Shown here piece after piece: positions 56,237-64,000 of a stretch of DNA of 64,000 nt. Source of the stretch: Rhizobium sp. R711. GTDB lineage: Bacteria; Pseudomonadota; Alphaproteobacteria; Rhizobiales; Rhizobiaceae. Location: the NCBI RefSeq assembly GCF_002211365.1, contig NZ_LOKZ01000038.1:124001-188000 (forward strand), given 5' to 3'. The notes below the pieces were generated by a model, which was not told the DNA's origin, searched no databases, and saw only the letters and a program-made list of their open reading frames with translations. Numbering within the stretch: the first letter of the stretch is position 1; every line of letters starts with the position of its first letter. The position numbers were made by a program, and so were the translations under genes.

Positions 56237-56248
56237 ACATTAATGTAT
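56235..56248. promoter_or_regulatory. Candidate LysR-type operator ATAC-N6-GTAT
   Basis: A perfect 14-bp palindrome, ATACATTAATGTAT, overlaps the LysR start codon and lies 82 bases upstream of the divergent SDR gene. Its ATAC...GTAT ends resemble LysR-type recognition half-sites, though the spacing is six rather than seven. Function is inferred from symmetry and position. Confidence 0.55.
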
Positions 56249-56329
56249 AGCTACACCACGATTTTAGTCAATTTTGTTTAGACGGGAGTGGCGGCATGAT
56301 CGGTTCAGTTCAAAGAGACGGAGATCATC

Positions 56330-57340
56330 ATGACGGAACAGAGTGGGCAGATTGCCTTGGTGCTAGGGGCAACCGGCGGGATCGGAGGCGAAGTCGCCCG
56401 GACGCTCGCCGCGCGCGGTTGGCAGGTGAGGGCGCTGAACCGGGATGCAGCAAAGGCCCGCGTGAAAGCGCCAGACTTCGATTGGGTTCAAGGCGACGCG
56501 ATGAACGCGAAGGATCTCATGACCGCAGCGAAAGGTGTCAGCATCATCGTTCACGCGGTCAATCCGCCGGGTTACCGCGATTGGGAAAAGCTCGTTCTCC
56601 CGATGCTCGACAACACCATTGCTGCCGCACGTTCCGTCGGTGCGCGCGTAATTCTGCCGGGCACAGTCTATAATTTCGGACCGGATGCCTTTCCGGTTCT
56701 TCGGGAAGACAGCCCGCAACATCCCGTAACGAAGAAGGGAGCGATACGCGTCGAAATGGAAAGGCGGCTGGAGATTGCCTCGCGGGCTGGTCTGCGGGTC
56801 ATTATCGTTCGTGCAGGCGATTTCTTTGGACCCGGGGCGGCAAACAACTGGTTCTCGCAAGGTATGGTCACGCCGGGGAAACCGCTGACCACCGTCAAGA
56901 ATCCGGCGCGGCGAGGTATCGGGCACCAATGGGCTTATCTGCCTGATGTCGCGGAAACGATGGTCCGTCTCGTCGAATGCGGTGACCGCCTGCCATCGTT
57001 TGCCGTTTATCACCTGGACGGATTCTGGGACGTCGATGGTTATCAGATGGTGGACGCCATCAAACGGGTGGCTGGCCACCGACTAAAGACACAGGCTTTT
57101 CCCTGGTGGGTGGTGCCGCTCGCGGCTCCCTTCGTTACCTTCATGCACGAGTTGAAGGAGATGCGTTACCTCTGGCGGGAGCCGTTGCGGATGTCGAACG
57201 ACCGATTGGTCGCCGAGCTCGGCAGCGAGCCACATACACAAATCGACGAGGCTGTTCGTGCCTCGTTGGTCTCGCTCGGTTGCCTGCCGGCGACCGGCCG
57301 GGAGGTCGAAGGTCGCGTTTCGGTGCCAGCGGCCCATTAG
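56330..57340 (+). CDS. NAD(P)-dependent epimerase/dehydratase family protein (extended SDR)
   Basis: A 336-residue Rossmann protein. The cofactor motif is LVLGATGGIGGEVARTLAAR, followed by the GTVYNFGPDAFP region in place of the canonical catalytic Tyr-x-x-x-Lys and by IVRAGDFFGPGAANNW. No Tyr-x-x-x-Lys pair is obvious, so it may be an atypical reductase or an NmrA-like regulator. It is divergent from, and likely controlled by, the LysR-type gene. The substrate is unknown. Confidence 0.86.
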   Translation: MTEQSGQIALVLGATGGIGGEVARTLAARGWQVRALNRDAAKARVKAPDFDWVQGDAMNAKDLMTAAKGVSIIVHAVNPPGYRDWEKLVLPMLDNTIAAARSVGARVILPGTVYNFGPDAFPVLREDSPQHPVTKKGAIRVEMERRLEIASRAGLRVIIVRAGDFFGPGAANNWFSQGMVTPGKPLTTVKNPARRGIGHQWAYLPDVAETMVRLVECGDRLPSFAVYHLDGFWDVDGYQMVDAIKRVAGHRLKTQAFPWWVVPLAAPFVTFMHELKEMRYLWREPLRMSNDRLVAELGSEPHTQIDEAVRASLVSLGCLPATGREVEGRVSVPAAH

Positions 57341-57386
57341 TACGGGTTTTGAAGTTCGCGCATTCGGCCTCGTGGCGTCCTTGATG

Positions 57387-58164
57387 TCAGGTGCGCTGTA
57401 GCTCGGCCAGTGCGATGCGTGCGACGGCAAGCGGGCTTTCGGCTTGAACGGTCGATCCATCGCCGAGAAACCAGGCGGCCGACAGGCCGGAATAAGCAAC
57501 AATCCATTGAAGCAGTCGTTTCGGCTGGAGGCGAGCCTCGGTAGCGACGATCCCAAGCTGCCTCTGCAGGCGACCGGGAGCGTTTATTGTCGGAAGGTCT
57601 TCGTTGGCGAAGATATTGGCGTAGTCAAAGCCGCGTTCGCCGATAAGGCCTTTCGGGTCGATCGCCAGCCAGCCGTGCTCTTCGAAATCAAGGATGTTGC
57701 TGTGGTGAATGTCCCCATGCAGGACGACGGGATCGTCCTGGTCTGCCAGCAGTGTTTCGGCAATCGCATTGCACTGAACCAGTATGCCGCCATGGACGCT
57801 CGCCGCCGGCGCGAGGTCGCGAAACCAGCGGGTCAGCGGAATGAGCTCCGGCTTGGGTTGCTCGCGTGGCGCGTGAAGCTTTGCGACAGTGCTGCAAATG
57901 ATGCGGGTTGCCGTATCGTCCGCGCCATCCATTGCCATCGCCAGAAGCGAGCGCCGGCCCATCGCGCGTTCGAGCAGAACGGCTTCGCCGTCGTGCGCGT
58001 AGACCCTTGCGGCGGGCGCCTCCCGCGCGCTCTGCCTCGTCCCTGGAGATTTTCAGCATCGCGGGCCTGTCGTCCCAAAGGATGGGCAACAGGTGGCTGG
58101 AATGGGTGATGATCGGTTCACCGTCGACAGTCAGTCGCCAGCGCTTGAGATGCGATTCGAACAT
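57387..58164 (-). pseudogene. Aminoglycoside/hydroxyurea phosphotransferase, broken by deletion and frameshift
   Basis: The N-terminal part (from 58164) reads FESHLKRWRLTVDGEPIITH and continues to DEAERAGGA near 58030, then runs into Arg-rich nonsense. The rest lies in another frame, resuming at AARVYAHDGEAVLLERA and ending at 57387, with an intact catalytic loop HGDIHHSNI and metal motif IDPKGL. Compared with APH(6)-type relatives as I remember them, about eight to ten residues with a Trp-Trp motif are missing at the junction. This is therefore a small deletion that also shifts the frame, not a single-base error. The original enzyme would phosphorylate streptomycin-like compounds. Confidence 0.8.
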
Positions 58165-58189
58165 GGTGTCATGCTAACCACGCACTCGA

Positions 58190-58215
58190 AAAAGAAAACC
58201 CCGCCGGATGGCGGG
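58190..58215 (-). terminator. Intrinsic terminator of the Old Yellow Enzyme gene
   Basis: A CCCGCC/GGCGGG stem with a GGAT loop lies 20 bases after the stop. On the minus strand it runs into TTTTCTTTTTC. Confidence 0.88.
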
Positions 58216-58235
58216 ATCTCCTTGGTAGATATGGC

Positions 58236-59357
58236 TCAGGCCGCCTTCTCTTGCGTCGGATAGTCGACGTATCCGGTCGCGCCGCCGCCATAAAGGGTTG
58301 CTTGGTCAAGGCCCGCGAGCGGCGTGTTGTCCTTGAGGCGCTGGACGAGGTCCGGATTGGAGATGAACGGTTTGCCGAACGCAACGAGGTCGGCGCGGCC
58401 GCTTTCCACGGCGTCGATTGCCATGTCACGGTCATAGCCGTTATTGACCATCCAGCTCGCCTTTCCACCAGCCTTCTCGTAGGCGTCGCGAAGCGCCTTG
58501 TAGTCGAAGGGCTTGTCGCCTTGCTGATAGTTGCGATCGCCGCCGGTCGCACCTTCCACGACGTGGATATAGGTGAGATCATACTTTGCCAGACCTTCGA
58601 CCACATAGGTGAAGATCGACTGTGCATCCGGGTCGGAGGAGTCGTTTGCCGGCGTCACGGGTGAAATCCGAATGCCGGTGCGGCGAGCGCCGATCTCGGC
58701 GGTGATGGCGTCGACGACTTCGAAGAGGAAACGTGCGCGGTTTTCGACCGAGCCGCCATATTGATCCGTGCGGTCGTTGATGCCGGAGCGTAGGAACTGG
58801 TCAATCAGATAGCCGTTTGCGGCGTGGATCTCGACGCCGTCGAAACCAGCTTCGATCGCGGCGCGCGCTGCCTTGCGATAGTCTTCGACAATGCCTGGGA
58901 TTTCCGAAGTTTCGAGGGCACGCGGCTCAGAGGTCGGGGCGAAGCTTCCCGTACCATCCGGATTGACGAGATAGGTCTTGGATTTGGCGGCCGTATTCGT
59001 CGAGGAGACCGGCTTGCCGCCGTTCGGCTGCAGCGTCGTATGCGAGATACGGCCGACGTGCCACATCTGAACGACAATCTTGCTGCCCGCCGCATGCACG
59101 GCGTCAGTCACTCGCTTCCAGCCGTCGATGGCTTCCTTAGAGTAGAGACCGGGAACGTCTGCGTAGCCCTGGCCCTGATGCGTAATGGCCGTTGCCTCAG
59201 TCACGATCAGCCCAGCTCCCGACCGCTGGCGGTAGTATTCGACGTTGAGGTCGTTCGGAACGGCGCCCGGCGATCGGTTACGCGTAAGCGGCGCCATCAC
59301 AATGTGATTCTTGATGGCAATATCGCCAACGTTTGTCGGTTCGAAAAGCTTGCTCAT
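58236..59357 (-). CDS. Old Yellow Enzyme family alkene reductase (NemA-like)
   Basis: A 373-residue FMN-dependent ene-reductase. Seen: KNHIVMAPLTRNRSPG (FMN-site start), VQMWHVGRISH, the substrate-binding HAANGYLIDQFLRSG with the His/Asn pair, NDRTDQYGGSVENRARFLFE, and SGRADLVAFGKPFISNPDLV (FMN phosphate). It reduces activated C=C bonds and nitro-compounds and often serves in electrophile detoxification. An ArsR-type regulator lies upstream on the same strand, 199 bases away. Confidence 0.93.
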   Translation of the reverse strand: MSKLFEPTNVGDIAIKNHIVMAPLTRNRSPGAVPNDLNVEYYRQRSGAGLIVTEATAITHQGQGYADVPGLYSKEAIDGWKRVTDAVHAAGSKIVVQMWHVGRISHTTLQPNGGKPVSSTNTAAKSKTYLVNPDGTGSFAPTSEPRALETSEIPGIVEDYRKAARAAIEAGFDGVEIHAANGYLIDQFLRSGINDRTDQYGGSVENRARFLFEVVDAITAEIGARRTGIRISPVTPANDSSDPDAQSIFTYVVEGLAKYDLTYIHVVEGATGGDRNYQQGDKPFDYKALRDAYEKAGGKASWMVNNGYDRDMAIDAVESGRADLVAFGKPFISNPDLVQRLKDNTPLAGLDQATLYGGGATGYVDYPTQEKAA

Positions 59358-59556
59358 GGGAGTCCTTTCTTAGTGCTGGGAGATCACTCGGCCGAGGCGG
59401 ACGTGCCTGCCATTCGGCGAAGGGATAGGTGAGGGCGGTTGCCACACGCCCGATCAACGGCAGAGGCCGCAAGCGGTGCTGCCCGGTCGTGGTTTCGTAC
59501 ACACGGTGCCGAGCACGAGCGCGCTCGGACAACGCATCGCAATGGCAACCAGCATC

Positions 59557-59850
59557 CTACAGATCCTTCGAGAGTTGATTGAGGAAAGCCGCGATGGTTT
59601 CTTCGTTGCGCTTGTAGAAGATCCATTGGCCAACGCGCCTTGTCGTTACGAGGCCTGCTCGGCTCAACGTCCCGAGATGTGCTGACACAGTCGATTGAGA
59701 GAGGCCGCAGCGCTCGAACTGGCTGGCGCATATGCCCATCTCAAGCGGATGCTCCTGCGAGGAGAAGTGATCCTCGGGATTCTTCAGCCAATTCAGGATC
59801 TCCATCCGTGTCGGGTGGGCTATCGCCTTCAGGATTTCGTCTTTGTCCAT
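59557..59850 (-). CDS. ArsR-family transcriptional regulator
   Basis: A 97-residue winged-helix repressor: IAHPTRMEILNWLKNPEDHF, then CGLSQSTVSAHLGTLSRAGL and WIFYKRNEETIAAFL. It has three cysteines at most and no typical CxC metal site, so it may respond to an organic or redox signal rather than to metal. It sits upstream of the ene-reductase gene and downstream of the tandem small RNAs. I recall an arsR-type neighbour in the same place (SMc01226) in S. meliloti. A symmetric site lies in its promoter region. Confidence 0.9.
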   Translation of the reverse strand: MDKDEILKAIAHPTRMEILNWLKNPEDHFSSQEHPLEMGICASQFERCGLSQSTVSAHLGTLSRAGLVTTRRVGQWIFYKRNEETIAAFLNQLSKDL

Positions 59851-59866
59851 CGTCGTTCGTCGAACT

Positions 59867-59890
59867 ATAAATCGTTTCTAGGCGATATAT
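59867..59890. promoter_or_regulatory. Candidate operator upstream of the ArsR-type gene
   Basis: An inverted repeat, ATAAATCG-N8-CGATATAT (imperfect at its outer bases), lies 17 to 40 bases upstream of the regulator's start codon, a typical position for an autoregulatory site. Its role is inferred from position and symmetry. Confidence 0.45.
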
Positions 59891-59963
59891 GGATTGGCCA
59901 TTCTCGATATGCAAGTCACGACGGCGTGAATTGTTATTGTTTCCGGCGTGGCTAAATTTTGGG

Positions 59964-60073
59964 CAAAAAAAGAGGGCCACCGAAAGATCGGGGCCCTTTA
60001 AAGGTGTGAAGGTCAATAAACCTCCAGAGGGGAACAGCTAACGCGGTGGCACTGGGAGAGAAGCCACGAAATG
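59964..60073 (-). ncRNA. AbcR-type (alpha-r15) small RNA, downstream copy
   Basis: This is the second of two near-identical repeats (59961-60081 and 60177-60295) in the gap between lsrB and the ArsR-type gene. On the minus strand each ends in a strong intrinsic terminator, GGGCCCCGATC...GGCCCTCTTTTTTT, and contains the single-stranded CUCCCAG and CCCCUCUGGAGG segments, likely anti-Shine-Dalgarno regions. Tandem arrangement, size (~110 nt) and neighbours (lsrB, arsR) match AbcR1/AbcR2 of rhizobia and Brucella, Hfq-dependent repressors of ABC-transporter mRNAs. The start is estimated from the repeat edge, so the 5' end is approximate. Confidence 0.8.
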
Positions 60074-60179
60074 CATCAGCTGAGTGGGATATGATGCTTT
60101 GAGAGGCAGATTGCAATGCATGTTTGCGCATGCCTGCTATGCGCTGCACAATTTTCTGCTGCAGTGCGAAAAAAACGGG

Positions 60180-60287
60180 CAAAAAAAGAGGGCCGCCGAA
60201 AGATCGGGGCCCTTATAGGTGTGAAGGTCAAAACCTCCAGAGGGGAACAGCTAATGCGGTGGAACTGGGAGGAAAAGCCACCGTGTG
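60180..60287 (-). ncRNA. AbcR-type (alpha-r15) small RNA, upstream copy
   Basis: The copy nearer lsrB. It has a TATAGC -10 box at 60293-60298 on the minus strand, so transcription should start near 60287 and end in the T tract near 60181. The terminator stem, with GGGCC and GGCCC arms, and the CUCCCAG and CUCUGGAGG segments are conserved with the downstream copy. The -35 region is poor, which fits dependence on an activator. In Brucella, VtlR, the LsrB orthologue, activates abcR2, and lsrB is the adjacent gene here. The AbcR identity rests on synteny and motif memory. Confidence 0.82.
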
Positions 60288-60391
60288 CATCAGCTATAAG
60301 CGATATGGTGTTTTAATGAGCAGACGGCAACCCCAATTTATGCATGCCAGACATGCATGCATTGCAAGGCTTGTATTTCTGGGCTGGACAA

Positions 60392-61288
60392 CTAAAAGTT
60401 CCAGTTGCGCGCCTTGCTGACAATGAAGTCCCGGAAAGCCTTCAGTTTGGCGGCATTCTTCATTTCGTCGGGATAGCAGAAGTAGGTGTCAAACGAGGGC
60501 ACGTCCGCGTTGATTGGCAGCTGGATGAGGCCAGGGTCGCGTCCAACAATATAGTCAGGCATGCAGGCGATGCCCATTCCAAGCAGGCAGGCGCGCTTGA
60601 TCGAGGTCTGGCTGTTGATCTGCAGATGCGGGATGCGCTTGTTATCGGACGAGCGTCCAGCGACCTCAAGCCAGTTGACGTCAAGCAGATAGCTCGGTGC
60701 CGGTTCGCCGAATGTGATGATGCGATGGTTGTCGAGGTCTTCGACCGTCTGTGGCTCGCCATGGCGGTTGATGTAGGAGGGGGCCGCATAGACGTGCATG
60801 TGAACGGTGAACAGCTTGCGCTGGATCAGATCGGACTGCACCGGCTGACGTAGACGGATGGCGCAATCCGCGTAACGCATGTTGACGTCGACTTCCTCGT
60901 TGTCGAGGATCAGCTGGATCTGGACGTCCGGATAGAGCTGCATGAACTCCTGGATCTTGTCCGTCAGCCACCCTTGGCCGAGGCCGACCGTCGTGGTGAC
61001 GCGCAGCTTTCCGGTCGGCGTCTCCGTCGTTTCGGTCAGCTGCATCTTCACGGTTTCGAGCTTCAGCAGCACGTCGTGAGCGGTGCGATAGAGCAGTTCG
61101 CCCTGTTCCGTCAGGATCAGACCGCGCGCATGGCGGTGGAAGAGCTTGGTGCCGACATCCTGCTCTAGCGCGCTTACCTGGCGGCTGATCGCGGACTGAG
61201 ATAGGTGCAGTTTATCCGCAGCGTGCGTGAAAGAACCCGCTTCGGCAGCCGCGTGAAAGATACGCAGCTTGTCCCAATCCAATGGCAT
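60392..61288 (-). CDS. lsrB: LysR-family regulator LsrB (VtlR orthologue)
   Basis: A 298-residue LysR-type regulator. The winged helix is LRIFHAAAEAGSFTHAADKL, then SQSAISRQVSALEQDVGTKL. The effector domain has scattered cysteines (ADCAIRL, RACLLGMGIACMPDY, YFCYPDE); in S. meliloti LsrB, cysteines sense redox state. The ATG at 61288 has AGGGGTGG upstream; a longer frame to 61381 is rejected. LsrB controls LPS, oxidative-stress and symbiosis genes. Its position beside trxB, lrp and tandem small RNAs supports the assignment. Confidence 0.88.
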   Translation of the reverse strand: MPLDWDKLRIFHAAAEAGSFTHAADKLHLSQSAISRQVSALEQDVGTKLFHRHARGLILTEQGELLYRTAHDVLLKLETVKMQLTETTETPTGKLRVTTTVGLGQGWLTDKIQEFMQLYPDVQIQLILDNEEVDVNMRYADCAIRLRQPVQSDLIQRKLFTVHMHVYAAPSYINRHGEPQTVEDLDNHRIITFGEPAPSYLLDVNWLEVAGRSSDNKRIPHLQINSQTSIKRACLLGMGIACMPDYIVGRDPGLIQLPINADVPSFDTYFCYPDEMKNAAKLKAFRDFIVSKARNWNF

Positions 61289-61311
61289 TCCACCACCCCT
61301 CATAGCCGATC

Positions 61312-62286
61312 CTACTCCGCGGCCACGGCAACGGGCATATGACCCGTCAGATATCGTTCGGCTTCGAGAGCTGCCATGCATCCCATGCCGGCGGCGGTTA
61401 TCGCCTGGCGGAACGTATCGTCGGTCACGTCACCTGCGGCATAAACACCTTCGAGGCTGGTCGCCGTCGAATCCGGTGCGGTCCAGAGATAGCCATTGTC
61501 CTTCAGCTTCAGCTTGCCCTTGAAGAGCTCAGTCGCCGGAGCGTGGCCGATTGCAACAAAGACGCCGTCGACCGCAACCTCGGTGATTGCACCCGTGCGC
61601 GTGTCGCGCAGGCGAGCGCCCGTAACGGACGGCGGCATTGGCGGCTTGGACGGCGTGCCGGTGATTTCCGCGACCTCGGTGTTCCAGAGGACTTTTATGT
61701 TTTCCTTCGAGAACAGACGTTCCTGAAGGATTTTCTCCGAACGGAAGCCGTCGCGACGATGCACGACCGTCACCGACTTGGCGATGTTCGAGAGGTAGAG
61801 GGCTTCCTCCACAGCACTGTTGCCGCCGCCGACGACGATGACGTCCTTGTTCCGATAGAAGAAGCCGTCGCAGGTCGCGCAAGCCGAGACGCCGAAGCCT
61901 TGGAAATGTTGCTCACTCTCGATCCCCAGCCACTTCGCCTTGGCGCCGGTCGCGATGATCAGCGTATCGGCTGTCCAGACCTGACCGCTATCCGTGCGGG
62001 CCACGAACGGGCGCTGGTTCATCTCGACTTCGGTGACGATGTCGTTGACGATCTCCGCTCCGACATGCTTTGCCTGCTGGAGCATCTGATCCATAAGCCA
62101 TGGTCCCTGTATGGGATCGGCAAAGCCCGGATAGTTCTCCACATCGGTAGTGATCATCAGCTGTCCGCCTTGCTCCATGCCGGCGATCAGAACTGGCTTC
62201 AGCATTGCACGGGCTGCATAGACGGCAGCCGTGTAGCCGGCAGGGCCGGAGCCGATAATGAGCACCTTGGTGTGGCGGGCGGACAT
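61312..62286 (-). CDS. trxB: Thioredoxin-disulfide reductase
   Basis: A 324-residue NADPH-dependent flavoprotein. Visible are the FAD motif IIGSGPAGYTAAVYAARA, the redox-active CATCDG (cysteines near residues 138 and 141), the NADPH motif VVGGGNSAVEEALYL and the C-terminal FAD block GVYAAGDVTDDTFRQAITAA. It keeps thioredoxin reduced. lsrB follows after 23 bases, so the redox enzyme and the redox-responsive regulator are probably co-transcribed. Confidence 0.97.
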   Translation of the reverse strand: MSARHTKVLIIGSGPAGYTAAVYAARAMLKPVLIAGMEQGGQLMITTDVENYPGFADPIQGPWLMDQMLQQAKHVGAEIVNDIVTEVEMNQRPFVARTDSGQVWTADTLIIATGAKAKWLGIESEQHFQGFGVSACATCDGFFYRNKDVIVVGGGNSAVEEALYLSNIAKSVTVVHRRDGFRSEKILQERLFSKENIKVLWNTEVAEITGTPSKPPMPPSVTGARLRDTRTGAITEVAVDGVFVAIGHAPATELFKGKLKLKDNGYLWTAPDSTATSLEGVYAAGDVTDDTFRQAITAAGMGCMAALEAERYLTGHMPVAVAAE

Positions 62287-62521
62287 GGGTATTTCCTTTC
62301 GACTGTCAGGAGAGCGGCGGCTAAGAGGCGAATGAGGCCGTTTCGCGATCCATTCGCCATTTATGAACGTCCAGTGCTTTTATTCAAGGGCAGCCTTGCG
62401 TTACCAACAAGGCTTTCTCGGGCGCGCTGTGCAACGATCCATCGCTGAGTTGAAACTTTCTTGCGAATTCCGTCGCTTTATATAGAAGCTGGCGATCACG
62501 AATTAAAGGAAGGGCAGGATT

Positions 62522-62989
62522 GTGCTTCGCGCCGAACTCGATGCCATCGATATAAAGATACTGCGTGAGCTGCAGGCAGACGGACGGATGACCAATGTCG
62601 AGCTCGCCGACCGCGTCGGCATTTCGGCACCGCCTTGCCTTCGCCGGGTGCGAAAGCTCGAAGAGACGGGCGTCATCGAAGGCTATCACGCGATGCTGAA
62701 CAGCCCGAAGCTCGGCTTCGATCTTGTTGCCTTCTGCATGGTTGGCCTCAAGCATCAGTCGGAGGCCAACCTCAAGGCCTTCGCGGCGGCGACGGCGCAG
62801 TGGCCTCTGGTGCGTCAGGCCTGGATGGTTTCAGGAGACAGCGACTTCCTTCTGCATTGTGTGGCAGAGAACCTGACGCGCTTCCAGGACTTCGTTATCG
62901 AGGTGCTGACGGCGAACGAGCACGTCGATACCGTCCGGACGATGCTGACGATCAGACAGGTTAAGCGCGTGGGCTTGGTCGAAGTCTGA
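62522..62989 (+). CDS. lrp: Lrp/AsnC-family transcriptional regulator
   Basis: A 155-residue regulator starting at GTG 62522, preceded by AAGGAAGGGCAGG as ribosome-binding site. The helix-turn-helix is IKILRELQADGRMTNVELAD and VGISAPPCLRRVRKLEETGV, and the RAM (ligand) domain ends in VRTMLTIRQVKRVGLVEV. It diverges from trxB and lies 106 bases before the LPS-core genes, as lrp does in S. meliloti. Confidence 0.94.
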   Translation: MLRAELDAIDIKILRELQADGRMTNVELADRVGISAPPCLRRVRKLEETGVIEGYHAMLNSPKLGFDLVAFCMVGLKHQSEANLKAFAAATAQWPLVRQAWMVSGDSDFLLHCVAENLTRFQDFVIEVLTANEHVDTVRTMLTIRQVKRVGLVEV

Positions 62990-63095
62990 GCGGCCAAAGA
63001 GCAGCAAGCAATGCTCTATGAATGAAGCGGCTTATGCCTTAATGAAGGCGCTTTGCTAGCCGTTTTGCCACGAAAGAAGACACGAAGCTCGTTCA

Positions 63096-63905
63096 ATGTC
63101 CAAGTTGCCTATTTCCGCGTTCATCATTTGCTTGAACGAAGAAGCGTACCTCGGCAATTGCATCGAGAGCCTGGATAAGTGCGCGGAGATTGTGGTCGTT
63201 GACTCTGGTTCGACGGACGGCACCGTTGCCCTGCTGCAATCCTACATCGACAAGGGATGGCCGATCCGGTTGTTTCACGAGAGGTGGCGTGGCTACGCGG
63301 GGCAGAAGCAATTTGCGCTTGATCAGTGCACGCAGCCCTGGCGCTTGAATATTGATTCCGATGAACGGCTCGATGCGCCGTTGAGAAAGCTTTTGCCAGA
63401 GCTTATTGCCGCTTCAGACGATATCGTTGGCTGGCGTGTAGCGCGCCGCCCCTATCTGATCGGCTACGGTTATACGCCCGAGCATGTGCACGAGCGGAAG
63501 AACCTACGGCTCATCCGCAAAGGCAGAGGCGCTTATGATCTCACGCAAACTGTTCACGAAGGCATCGTGCCGACCGGGCGGGTTCAGGATGCCCCATCGG
63601 GGAGCCTGCTTCACTACCGGCCACTGGTCATCGACGAGCAAATCCTCAAGGAGAACAAATACTCGACCTTGAAGGCTGACCAGCACTTCGCCTTGGGCGA
63701 GGGTACAACCTTTGTCAGGCTAATTTTCAGTCCGTTGCTCTATTTCTGGCGTCTGTATTTTCACAACGGCCTGTGGCGCTGCGGACAATCGGGCTTTATC
63801 GAGGCAATGACTGGCGCGGTCTACGCGTTTCTCACGCAGGCGAAGTTGTATCAGCGCAGGGCCGCGGAGCGGCATCCGAGCTTTGACGACGCAGGAAGAC
63901 ACTAA
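63096..63905 (+). CDS. LPS-core glycosyltransferase, family 2
   Basis: A 269-residue GT2 enzyme. The opening ISAFIICLNEEAYLGNCIES is followed by IVVVDSGSTDGTVALLQ (nucleotide-sugar site) and the DxD-type NIDSDERL. HERKNLRLIRKGRGAYD and YRPLVIDEQILKENKYST follow, as in WaaE/KdtX-like beta-1,4-glucosyltransferases of LPS core. Position after lrp suggests the lpsC gene of the S. meliloti lps cluster, but I do not assert the symbol. A further glycosyltransferase gene begins 12 bases later. Confidence 0.88.
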   Translation: MSKLPISAFIICLNEEAYLGNCIESLDKCAEIVVVDSGSTDGTVALLQSYIDKGWPIRLFHERWRGYAGQKQFALDQCTQPWRLNIDSDERLDAPLRKLLPELIAASDDIVGWRVARRPYLIGYGYTPEHVHERKNLRLIRKGRGAYDLTQTVHEGIVPTGRVQDAPSGSLLHYRPLVIDEQILKENKYSTLKADQHFALGEGTTFVRLIFSPLLYFWRLYFHNGLWRCGQSGFIEAMTGAVYAFLTQAKLYQRRAAERHPSFDDAGRH

Positions 63906-63917
63906 GGTTCCATCGCG

Positions 63918-64000
63918 ATGAAGGTAATGCATATTCATTTCGGCAAGGAGGGTGGTGCCGAGCGTTTCTTTGTCAACCTCGTCAACGCGCTCCACGATCG
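63918..64000 (+). CDS. Glycosyltransferase, start only
   Basis: Only about 27 residues lie in the window (MKVMHIHFGKEGGAERFFVN and on). The pattern, a short beta strand, then a glycine-rich GKEGGAERF loop and a helix, is the N-terminus of a family 4 (GT-B) glycosyltransferase. It continues off the right edge and belongs to the LPS-core gene run. Confidence 0.7.
   Translation, partial: MKVMHIHFGKEGGAERFFVNLVNALHD

Overview
The window looks like chromosome of a Rhizobiaceae member, probably Ensifer/Sinorhizobium or a close relative. The basis is high-GC codon use, the gene families present (BA14K, DUF1236, a ClpS without a clpA neighbour, Pth with a long Lys-rich tail) and, at the right end, an order I recall from Sinorhizobium meliloti: LPS-core glycosyltransferases, lrp, trxB, lsrB, tandem AbcR-type small RNAs, arsR. 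No rRNA, tRNA, CRISPR array, prophage or intact insertion sequence was seen. Most of the window is ordinary core chromosome.

Layout. 1-7.5 kb: a Na/Pi symporter cut by the window edge, trmL, two paralogous ABC exporters with an orphan ribbon-helix-helix protein between them, and a membrane-anchored endonuclease/exonuclease/phosphatase. 7.8-11.3 kb: petABC (cytochrome bc1) and apt, followed by a 290-bp element with terminal inverted repeats. 11.6-20.5 kb: two MaoC proteins, a DUF2157 protein, ychF, clpS, an acetyltransferase, pth and rplY; between rplY and pth sit a HAMP-PAS-GGDEF-EAL protein and an orphan periplasmic binding protein. 20.9-28.6 kb: an MHYT-GGDEF-EAL protein, an exported protein of unknown function, a large zinc-ribbon/adenylate cyclase/ATPase/TPR regulator and a peroxiredoxin-like protein. 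28.7-35.3 kb: a Kazal-like lipoprotein, prs, another lipoprotein, a creatinase-like M24 protein, pgeF, a MidA/NDUFAF7 methyltransferase and lgt. 35.6-41.1 kb: ubiK-like, ybjN-like, proC, csaA, DUF1349, and a MarR / OmpR-type regulator / histidine kinase operon resembling PetP-PetR and CenK-CenR. 41.7-47.6 kb: small envelope proteins, a metallo-hydrolase, a cold-shock protein, a DMT exporter, DUF3052 and a PQQ-type sugar dehydrogenase. 47.7-52.4 kb: a two-gene Gram-negative sortase system and aatA. 52.5-59.9 kb: a diguanylate cyclase, a ChaA-type antiporter, DUF2188, a LysR/SDR pair, a broken aminoglycoside phosphotransferase, an Old Yellow Enzyme and its ArsR-type neighbour. 60-64 kb: tandem small RNAs, lsrB, trxB, lrp and the start of the LPS-core genes.

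Themes. Second-messenger signalling is well represented: three c-di-GMP proteins and one class III cyclase. The binding-protein/GGDEF-EAL pair at 16.6-19.7 kb is the best candidate for an undescribed sensory system; it resembles the NspS-MbaA arrangement of Vibrio cholerae. Other items worth following are the sortase with its single LPQTA-tailed substrate, the inverted-repeat element after apt, and the Kazal-like lipoprotein. Start codons were moved inward where a ribosome-binding site or family length supported it.
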